This document shows positions 57,990 through 64,000 of a DNA stretch of 64,000 nt, one piece after another. The stretch covers positions 62,001 to 126,000 of the forward strand of contig NZ_FMZZ01000007.1 of assembly GCF_900101685.1 (NCBI RefSeq). The letters run 5' to 3'. Each line of letters starts with the position of its first letter. Within the stretch, counting starts at the first letter, position 1. A program made the translations under genes and the position numbers. The notes under the pieces are model-generated. The model was not told the origin of the DNA and did no database searches. It saw only the letters and a list, made by a program, of their open reading frames with translations. Source of the stretch: Actinokineospora iranica. GTDB taxonomy: Bacteria; Actinomycetota; Actinomycetes; Mycobacteriales; Pseudonocardiaceae.

Positions 57990-58841
57990 TCACTGGCCGC
58001 GCGGCTGCCCGAGGTTCCCCGGGGTCGCCGTCGGCGCCGCGCCGGGTGGCCGGGTCGACGTCCCGCTCGGAGCGGTCGCGCCCGCGCGGGCCATCCGCTC
58101 GGTGCTGCCGACGCCGGACTCCGGTTGGTGCGACTCCGCCTGCTCGCGCATCCGCGGGATCTCCTGCTCGGCCTTGTTCAGCCAGCCCTCCCAGCGCTCC
58201 TGCATGGGCCGGACCAGGCCGCCGCCGACCCCGACGATCGCGATACCCGCGACCGTGGCCAGCACGGCGATCAGCACCGGGGTGGTGACGGTCGTGGCGA
58301 CGCCGATCTGGTTGAGCGCGGCGATGATGCCCAGGGCGAGGATGAAGACCGACGCGATGTTGGCTAGGACCCGCCCGTAGGACAGCCCGCCCGTGGCGCC
58401 CGCGATGAAGTCCTTCGCCGCCGACGCGATGGCCGCGGCGATCACCACGATGACGATCGCGACCACGGCCTTGGGCAGCCATCCGACGATGTCGGCGAGC
58501 AGCGACGAGACCGGGTTGGCGCCCCACACCCCGAAGGCGATCTGCAGGGTGAGCAGCAGGATGGCGTAGTACACCAGCTTGGCGATGATGTCCGAGGCGT
58601 CGTATTTGGACCGGGCCAGCGCCTGTTTCACGCCGCCGCGCTCGACCACGCGGTCGAAGCCGACGCGTTCGAGGACCTTGTCGACGACCTTGGCCAGCGC
58701 CTTGGCGATGAACCAGCCGATCAGCATGATCAGCAGGAAGCCGACCAGTTTGGGGACGAAGGTGGCGATCGCGCGCCACGCGTCCGACACCCCCGCCCCG
58801 AAATCGATCGCGGCGATATTCGGCGGTATTCGAGTCGTCAC
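57990..58841 (-). CDS. Small MscS-like / conserved-TM-helix membrane protein
   Basis: A 283-residue protein with about five membrane helices. The first, KLVGFLLIMLIGWFIAKAL, is the conserved TM helix of the mechanosensitive-channel-related family, followed by KVVDKVLERVGFDRVVERGG. The later helices (VYYAILLLTLQIAFGVWG, VVAIVIVVIAAAIASAA) repeat this pattern. There is no MscS beta domain; the C-terminal 60 residues are Pro/Ala/Gly-rich. ATG 58841 is used. It is probably co-transcribed with the PRC-barrel gene 30 bp downstream. A role in osmotic stress is inferred. Confidence 0.87.
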   Translation of the reverse strand: MTTRIPPNIAAIDFGAGVSDAWRAIATFVPKLVGFLLIMLIGWFIAKALAKVVDKVLERVGFDRVVERGGVKQALARSKYDASDIIAKLVYYAILLLTLQIAFGVWGANPVSSLLADIVGWLPKAVVAIVIVVIAAAIASAAKDFIAGATGGLSYGRVLANIASVFILALGIIAALNQIGVATTVTTPVLIAVLATVAGIAIVGVGGGLVRPMQERWEGWLNKAEQEIPRMREQAESHQPESGVGSTERMARAGATAPSGTSTRPPGAAPTATPGNLGQPRGQ

Positions 58842-59113
58842 GATGTCTGTCCCTCCCTTCTCGGGTGCACAGCCATTCGACCGAACGAACGGCTGTCAAG
58901 GCACTACCCGGGGGATCTGCCCAGCACACCGAGCTACTCCCTCGTCTGGGTGAGCGGGAAAGTGAATCGCCAGGTCAGCGGCCCGGGAAAGTCGTCTCGA
59001 TCCCCTGAACGGGTGGCCCCGGGTTTAGCGACCATGAATACCGAAGAGAGGTTTCCGGAATATGCGACCATCGTTTCCGATGGATGCAGGCCGGGTGCGG
59101 CATGATGGTCGGC

Positions 59114-59605
59114 ATGGATATCGCGGTCCTGTCCGACACGCACGCGCCCCGCCGGTGGAAGACCTGCCCGGCCGCGGTGGCCGAACGCCTGCGGACGGTG
59201 GATCTCATCCTGCACGCTGGCGACGTCTGCACCGCCGACGTGCTCGACGAGCTGTCGGCCTACGCCCCGGTCCACGCGGTCCTGGGCAACAACGACGGCC
59301 CCGACGTCGCTGCCTGGGGCGCCCCGGAGACGCTGGAGGTCGACTTGGCCGGGCTGCGGGTCGCGATGATCCACGACAGCGGGCCTGCCGCGGGCCGCAC
59401 CGCCCGGATGCGCCGCCGGTTCCCGGACGCGGACCTCGTCGTGTTCGGGCACTCGCACATCCCGATGGACCTGACCGGCGACGGCGTGCGGGTGTTCAAC
59501 CCGGGGTCGCCGACCGACCGCCGCCGCCAGCCGCACGGCACCATGGGGCTGCTGCGGGTCACCGACGGCGCGCTGACCCGCGCGGAGATCGTCTCGGTGA
59601 CCTGA
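59114..59605 (+). CDS. YfcE-like metallophosphoesterase
   Basis: A 163-residue calcineurin-fold phosphodiesterase. Metal ligands are visible: Asp8 and His10 (LSDTH), HAGDV, GNND, MIHDSG in place of the usual H-G, and GHSHIP. The blocks and length match the YfcE/MJ0936 family. Several in-frame ATGs lie upstream (59084, 59102, 59105); ATG 59114 is preferred because the LSDTH strand then follows directly, as in the family. It is a single gene with no clear operon partner. Confidence 0.9.
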   Translation: MDIAVLSDTHAPRRWKTCPAAVAERLRTVDLILHAGDVCTADVLDELSAYAPVHAVLGNNDGPDVAAWGAPETLEVDLAGLRVAMIHDSGPAAGRTARMRRRFPDADLVVFGHSHIPMDLTGDGVRVFNPGSPTDRRRQPHGTMGLLRVTDGALTRAEIVSVT

Positions 59606-59762
59606 GTGATTCCCATTGGGTGAATGGCGTTATTCCGTGGAGTGACATTTTCCGGGTATTCACCGGCGGTCACATTGTGATCGCGGCGACTAGGGGGCGC
59701 CGGGGGGAATGCCGGGTCGAATATGCTTGGTCGGGTCGTGCGGCGCTGCTACGCTGACGTCC

Positions 59763-60911
59763 GTGACGGCGCAGACTGCGGATTGGGCCGCTTTTCAGCG
59801 GCGCTATCGGGCGTTCTTCCGCAACCGGGAAGAAGTGCCATTCCGGGTCCAGCCCCCGACCGGGGCGGGGCGGACGCTGGGAGCCGGGGAACCGGCCTTC
59901 GAGTTGATCGCGCGCGATTCGGCGGGCCTGGCGGCGCTCAACTCTCTTGACCAAGTCCAGGTCGCCCTCGCCTACCTCGACGGCCACGTCGACGTCGAGG
60001 GCGACATCTTCGCCGCGCTGTCGGTGCGCGGCTTCTTCGGCGACTTCCATCCGATCGCCTGGGTCAACCGGTTCCTGCCCTCGTTCGTGCGCGGGAAGAC
60101 CGAGCACGACCGGCGATCGATCACCGCGCACTACGACCGCGACCCCGAGTTCTTCCTGTCCTTTCTCGACACCCGGCACCGCTGCTACACCCAGGGCTCG
60201 TTCAAGACCGACGACGAGCCGCTGGAGGACGCGGTCACCCGCAAACTCGACATCGCGATCGAGGACCTGGGCCTGCGCCCCGGCGACCGGGTGCTGGAGG
60301 TCGGCGGCGGCTGGGGCGCGTTCGTCGAGCACGCGGGCCGCAAGGGCATCGACGTGACCACGCTGACCCTGTCCGAGCCGTCGGAGCTGTATCTCAAGGA
60401 CCTGATCTCCCGGGAGAACCTGCCCGCGCGGGTGGAGCGCAAGCACATCCTGAGGTACAAGCCGGGCAAGAGGTTCGACGCGATCGTCAACATGGGTGTC
60501 ACCGAGCACCTGCCCGACTACCGCGCCAGCCTGCGCAAGTACCAGCAACTCCTGCGCCCCGGCGGCCGGATCTACCTCGACGCGCTGGCCATGCGCGCCA
60601 AGCACCGCATGTCGACCTTCATGAGCCGCTACATCTACCCCGGCGTCTCGACCCCCTTGCTCCTGCACGACTACCTGCGGCAGGTGGCGAAGTCCCCGTT
60701 CTACCTCCGCTCGGTCAACGACGAACGGCACAACTACTACCTGACGTGCAAGGCATGGGCACAACGCCTCGACGCCGCCCACGACGACATCGTCGCAGGG
60801 TGGGGAGAGCAGGCCTACCGGCAGTTCCGCCTGTTCCTGTGGGGCTCGGCGGCCGGTTTCAACTCGGGGCTGGTCCAGGCTTACCGCTGGACTCTCGACC
60901 TTCCCGAATAG
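59763..60911 (+). CDS. Cyclopropane-fatty-acyl-phospholipid synthase family methyltransferase
   Basis: A 382-residue SAM-dependent enzyme. Helical N-terminal residues (VALAYLDGHVDVEGDIFAAL) lead to the SAM fold with ITAHYDRDPEFFLSFLD, VLEVGGGWGAFVEHA, TTLTLSE and NMGVTEHLP. These match the CFA synthase family, which methylates or cyclopropanates unsaturated lipids. The C-terminus (HNYYLTCKAWAQRLD) is also typical. GTG 59763 lies eight bases after TACGCT (59750-59755), suggesting a leaderless transcript. It stands alone, so the lipid target cannot be deduced. Confidence 0.9.
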   Translation: MTAQTADWAAFQRRYRAFFRNREEVPFRVQPPTGAGRTLGAGEPAFELIARDSAGLAALNSLDQVQVALAYLDGHVDVEGDIFAALSVRGFFGDFHPIAWVNRFLPSFVRGKTEHDRRSITAHYDRDPEFFLSFLDTRHRCYTQGSFKTDDEPLEDAVTRKLDIAIEDLGLRPGDRVLEVGGGWGAFVEHAGRKGIDVTTLTLSEPSELYLKDLISRENLPARVERKHILRYKPGKRFDAIVNMGVTEHLPDYRASLRKYQQLLRPGGRIYLDALAMRAKHRMSTFMSRYIYPGVSTPLLLHDYLRQVAKSPFYLRSVNDERHNYYLTCKAWAQRLDAAHDDIVAGWGEQAYRQFRLFLWGSAAGFNSGLVQAYRWTLDLPE

Positions 60912-61188
60912 CCCGCCGTTCCCGCCGCCGGTCGCGAACGCGCGGCAGGCGGCGGTCCGCCGGGTCCCGGACACCGGCGGGCCGGTAAAGGCCGACCGCG
61001 AAACCGACCGCGAAACCGAGTGCGGAATGCGGTCACGCTAAGGATTGCGCATGGTGACCGTGACATCGAATGGAAAGTCTTTTCACAAAAGAATTCACCC
61101 GTTTGGCCGCTGATCTTGGTTGCGCGCAGTGGTCTGCTGGGGGCACGCCTCTGGGGAGGGGCGACATGATTCTTCTGGGGGATTACCA

Positions 61189-62685
61189 ATGGAAGACCGC
61201 TGTTCTCTCGTGCGCGCGTCCCGGCTCGCCGCCGCTGACGCCGCGACCAGGAATCCGTGGCCTGACCACGTGAACAACGGCGAAGAGGGGGACTATCCCT
61301 TCGTCGCCAACTTCAGCAAGGGACTGCCGCACGACGACACCGGCGAAGTCGTGCCCGAGGCGTACAACCTGTTGCTGCGGGCGCTGACCACTGGCCGGGC
61401 CGAGGACTTCGAGCGCGTTCCGGTGGGTGAGCGCAAACTGGTCAACCCGCGGGCGGGTCTGGCCTTCGACCTGGAGGGGACGGACGCGCAGGCGCTGCTG
61501 ATGCCCGCCGCGCCGCGCGTCGACAGCGCCCGCAACTCCGCGGAGATGGTCGAGTTGTACTGGATGGCGCTCTGCCGCGACGTCCCGTTCACCGATTTCG
61601 ACACCAACCCGCTGGCCGAGCAGGCGGCGGCCGAGCTGTCCCGGCTGTCGGATTACCGCGCTCCCAAGGAAAACGGCCGGGTCACCCCGGGGTTGCTCTT
61701 CCGCGGTGACACTCCCGGCGACCGACGCGGCCCGTACCTGTCGCAGTTCCTGTTGCGCGACATCCAGTACGGCACGCTGCGCATCCCGCAGACGCACGAC
61801 ACGGTGCGCCGCAACCGGGACTTCCTGACCAAGTTCGACGACTGGCTGGCGGTGCAGCGCGGCGAGCGGGTCGCACCGATCCAGCGTGACCACGTCAACC
61901 GCCGGTTCCTGCGCACGCCGCGCGACATGGCGAACTACGTGCACTTCGACGCGCTGTACGAGGCCTACCTCAACGCCGCGCTGATCCTGCTGGGCCTGGA
62001 CGCCCCGGTCGACAACGGCAACCCGTACCGGCACTCGGCGAACCAGGAGGGCTTCGGCACCTACGGCCCGCCGCACGTGCTGACCCTGGTCACCGAGGTC
62101 GCCACCCGGGCGCTGAAGGCGGCGTGGTTCCAGAAGTGGTTCGTGCACCGGCGGCCGCGGCCGGAGGCGTTCGGCGGCCGGGTGCACGCCCATCTCACCG
62201 GCCTGCGCGACTACGACATGATCGACATCGAGGTGCTGGACTCCACGGCGCTCAAGCTGGTGCACGAGCGACACGGTTCTTTCCTGTTGCCGCAGGCGTT
62301 TCCGGAGGGTTCGCCGATGCACCCGTCCTACGGGTCCGGGCACGCCACGGTGGCTGGCGCGTGCGTCACGGTGCTCAAGGCGTGGTTCGACGAGTCCTGG
62401 ACGCTGCCGCGCGCGGTCGTGCCCAACACCTCCGGCACCGCGCTGGCGCCCTACGAGGGCGCGGACGCGGACAAGCTGACCGTCGGCGGCGAGTTGGACA
62501 AGGTGGCCGCGAACATCGCCAGCGCCCGCACCATGGCGGGCGTGCACTGGCGCACCGACTACTCCGCAGCGGTGCGCCTCGGCGAGGCCGTGGCCATCGG
62601 CGTCCTGCGCGACCAGGTCCGGGTCGGCCACGAGGACGCCTCCTTCGGCCTCACCCGGTTCGACGGCACCCGAATGACGATTTAG
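61189..62685 (+). CDS. Vanadium-dependent haloperoxidase, bromoperoxidase-like
   Basis: A 498-residue protein of the PAP2/haloperoxidase superfamily. The vanadate-binding set is complete: Lys316 and Arg324 (KWFVHRRPRPEAFGG, K-x7-R as in bromoperoxidases), SGH with His385 (PSYGSGHATVAGA), and Arg447 with vanadate ligand His453 (ARTMAGVHWRTD, with Asp457 after it). It would oxidise halide with H2O2 to brominate or chlorinate substrates. No signal peptide is seen. ATG 61189 follows TGGGGGATT; the frame is open to 61120 but with little protein character. No obvious substrate-forming neighbour exists. The halide preference cannot be told. Confidence 0.9.
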   Translation: MEDRCSLVRASRLAAADAATRNPWPDHVNNGEEGDYPFVANFSKGLPHDDTGEVVPEAYNLLLRALTTGRAEDFERVPVGERKLVNPRAGLAFDLEGTDAQALLMPAAPRVDSARNSAEMVELYWMALCRDVPFTDFDTNPLAEQAAAELSRLSDYRAPKENGRVTPGLLFRGDTPGDRRGPYLSQFLLRDIQYGTLRIPQTHDTVRRNRDFLTKFDDWLAVQRGERVAPIQRDHVNRRFLRTPRDMANYVHFDALYEAYLNAALILLGLDAPVDNGNPYRHSANQEGFGTYGPPHVLTLVTEVATRALKAAWFQKWFVHRRPRPEAFGGRVHAHLTGLRDYDMIDIEVLDSTALKLVHERHGSFLLPQAFPEGSPMHPSYGSGHATVAGACVTVLKAWFDESWTLPRAVVPNTSGTALAPYEGADADKLTVGGELDKVAANIASARTMAGVHWRTDYSAAVRLGEAVAIGVLRDQVRVGHEDASFGLTRFDGTRMTI

Positions 62686-62744
62686 GTCCTGTCTCAAGGC
62701 GCGGGCACGCGCCAGCCGCACCGGCACGTCGAGACAGGACCTAA
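62682..62744. repeat. 14-bp perfect inverted repeat overlapping the haloperoxidase stop
   Basis: TTAGGTCCTGTCTC (62682-62695) and GAGACAGGACCTAA (62731-62744) are exact complements separated by 35 bases. The left arm includes the TAG stop codon. It may be a terminator or the joined ends of a small insertion-sequence remnant. Confidence 0.6.
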
Positions 62745-62763
62745 CCGCCCACCGGCAAACCGT

Positions 62764-62798
62764 GGTGAGGGCCGCCTTCGGGGAGGGCGGCCCTCACC
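62764..62798 (+). terminator. Rho-independent-like hairpin terminator
   Basis: Perfect 13-bp arms at 62764-62776 and 62786-62798 with a 9-base loop, followed by TTTACTT. It lies downstream of the haloperoxidase gene. Confidence 0.75.
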
Positions 62799-62953
62799 TT
62801 TACTTGAGGTACCGGCCGTAGCCGAGTGGGTTCGAGCCGTGATTCACCCGTTCAGCCGCTCCCTCGGACCCTAACCGGTCGGGTGGGCGCGGCGATGAGA
62901 ACAGGTACGGCAAACAACGGCCCCGGTCGCGTTGGGGCCGGAAAGTAGGAAGC

Positions 62954-64000
62954 ATGAACGCACCGACGAACGGCCGCGTTTCCACGCGGCCCCGAGTGCT
63001 GGAATCCCTCCCGGACGAACTCGTCGCGTCCCTTCAGGTGCGCGACCAGTGGCGCGCGCGGACCGCGGCATCGGAAGACGGCTTGGAGTTCCTGGTCTCC
63101 GACATCGCCCGCTGGCGCCCCGGCTCGACCGTGCGGGTCGCCTTCCTCGACGGCGACGCCGCGCTGCACGCCGATATCGCCGAGGCGACCAAGCAGATCA
63201 CCGACGCGTGCAACCTGACCCTGGACTTCGGTTTCGCCGCCGCCACCGGCGGGTTCCGCCGCTGGCACGAGTCCGACACCGAGCACGCCGCCGAGATCAG
63301 GGTCAGCTTCGACCTGGGCGGGTTCTGGTCCCTGGTCGGCACCGACAGCAACGACCCGACCATCGGCTCGCCCGGCGGGCCGGTCGGCGGCGGCCCCGGG
63401 CAGCGCAGCCTCAACCTCGGCGGGTTCGCCGTCGAGCGCCCGGACGACTGGGAAGGCGTTGTGCGGCACGAGTTCCTGCACGCGCTGGCCTTCCACCACG
63501 CGCACCAGAACATGCGCGGCCCGTGCGAAACGGAGTTCCGCTGGGCGGACGACCCCGGCTACCTCCCGACCAAGAACGCCCGCGGCGTGTTCGTTCCGGA
63601 CGCCGCGGGCCGCAGGCCGGGCATCTACACCTACCTGGCGGGCGCGCCCAACCACTGGCCCAAGGCGAAGGTCGACCACAACCTGCGGGTCAACGAGTCG
63701 CCGGAGGTGATCGCGGGGCCGTTCGACAACAACTCGGTCATGCTCTACGCCTTCGAGTCGTTCTTCTACAAGACGAACCCGAGTTCCTGCGCGCCGAGCG
63801 GCAACGGGATCGATCTGTCCGAAGGAGACAAACGCGGGCTGGCGCTGCTCTACCCCGAGGCCGCCGAGGAGATCTCCGACGTGGTGGTGCGGGCCGAGAA
63901 CGCGCTGAGCAGGCTGGAAAGCGGCCTTGAGGCCGACACCGGGCCGGTTTCCGTTTACCAGGAGCGGGTTGTCGAGCTTCTCAACGAGATGGTCGGCGCG
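62954..64000 (+). CDS. Metzincin-like zinc metalloprotease, cut by window edge
   Basis: At least 349 residues, open at the window end. The zinc motif HEFLHALAFHH (172-182) has HExxH plus the third His at the metzincin distance, with Ala where Gly is usual. Upstream, TVRVAFLDGDAALHADIAEA resembles the first strand and helix of astacin- or matrixin-type proteases, and DLGGFWSLVG and RSLNLGGF are family-like. SVMLYAFESFFY could provide the Met turn. No signal peptide is seen, so the protein may be cytosolic or leave by another route. ATG 62954 follows AAAGTAGGAAGC. Confidence 0.8.
   Translation, partial: MNAPTNGRVSTRPRVLESLPDELVASLQVRDQWRARTAASEDGLEFLVSDIARWRPGSTVRVAFLDGDAALHADIAEATKQITDACNLTLDFGFAAATGGFRRWHESDTEHAAEIRVSFDLGGFWSLVGTDSNDPTIGSPGGPVGGGPGQRSLNLGGFAVERPDDWEGVVRHEFLHALAFHHAHQNMRGPCETEFRWADDPGYLPTKNARGVFVPDAAGRRPGIYTYLAGAPNHWPKAKVDHNLRVNESPEVIAGPFDNNSVMLYAFESFFYKTNPSSCAPSGNGIDLSEGDKRGLALLYPEAAEEISDVVVRAENALSRLESGLEADTGPVSVYQERVVELLNEMVGA

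Noticed and set aside
62821-62850. tRNA-like GGGTTCGAGCC string
   Set aside because: It resembles a T-loop, but no T-stem, anticodon stem or acceptor stem can be formed around it.

Overview
The window is very GC-rich DNA with GTG starts, leaderless-looking starts, tight operons and many regulators. It carries a geosmin synthase, SARP-type and PucR-type regulators, type I modular polyketide synthases and a P450/ferredoxin pair. Together these point to a filamentous actinomycete, probably in or near the Pseudonocardiaceae; the family assignment is an inference. No rRNA, tRNA or CRISPR array was found.

Layout. 1-6.3 kb: a truncated MFS exporter, a bifunctional geosmin synthase, a divergent TetR/SDR pair around a perfect 27-bp palindrome, and a SnoaL-like/membrane protein pair. 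6.3-7 kb: a frameshifted IS110 transposase relic. 7-9.8 kb: an amidohydrolase and an amidase. 10-15.5 kb: a histidine kinase/response regulator followed by four secreted or membrane proteins, two of them YtkA-like or His-rich, which looks like an envelope or metal-handling locus. 15.5-16 kb: a repeat-rich noncoding stretch with a 148-bp long inverted repeat. 16-22.5 kb: an Rsm22-type Fe-S methyltransferase-like protein, PucR and MerR regulators, a frameshifted methyltransferase, a secreted TIMP-like protein, a luciferase-like monooxygenase and a DUF2306 protein.

22.6-45.6 kb is the most interesting part, a compact type I PKS cluster. It holds an HxlR regulator, a SARP regulator, a P450-ferredoxin-flavin reductase operon, a flavin amine oxidase, two paralogous acyl-CoA-dehydrogenase-like flavin monooxygenases that bracket the PKS genes, two SnoaL-like proteins and two single-module PKS proteins. 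The second PKS ends in a thioester reductase domain. An imine-reductase-family gene follows. The HxlR gene and the imine reductase gene both carry an upstream ACTTAC-N6-GTWAGT operator-like site. Reductive release plus an imine reductase suggests a small polyketide alkaloid. With these two modules the collinear chain would be a 1,5-dicarbonyl able to close on an amine. The starter-loading protein and an aminotransferase are not in the window.

46.1-46.8 kb is a graveyard of gene relics (KS N-terminus, LuxR-type ATPase, TetR C-terminus) at the right flank of the cluster. 46.8-51.4 kb: a Ser/Thr kinase, an NAD-dependent epimerase, a zinc alcohol dehydrogenase and a truncated RsbW-like protein. 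51.6-59 kb: a stress island with a large and a small catalase, a ChaB-like protein, a YihY-family protein, a PRC-barrel/DUF2382 protein and a small MscS-like membrane protein. 59-64 kb: a YfcE-like phosphoesterase, a cyclopropane-fatty-acid-synthase-like methyltransferase, a vanadium haloperoxidase of the bromoperoxidase type and a truncated metzincin protease.
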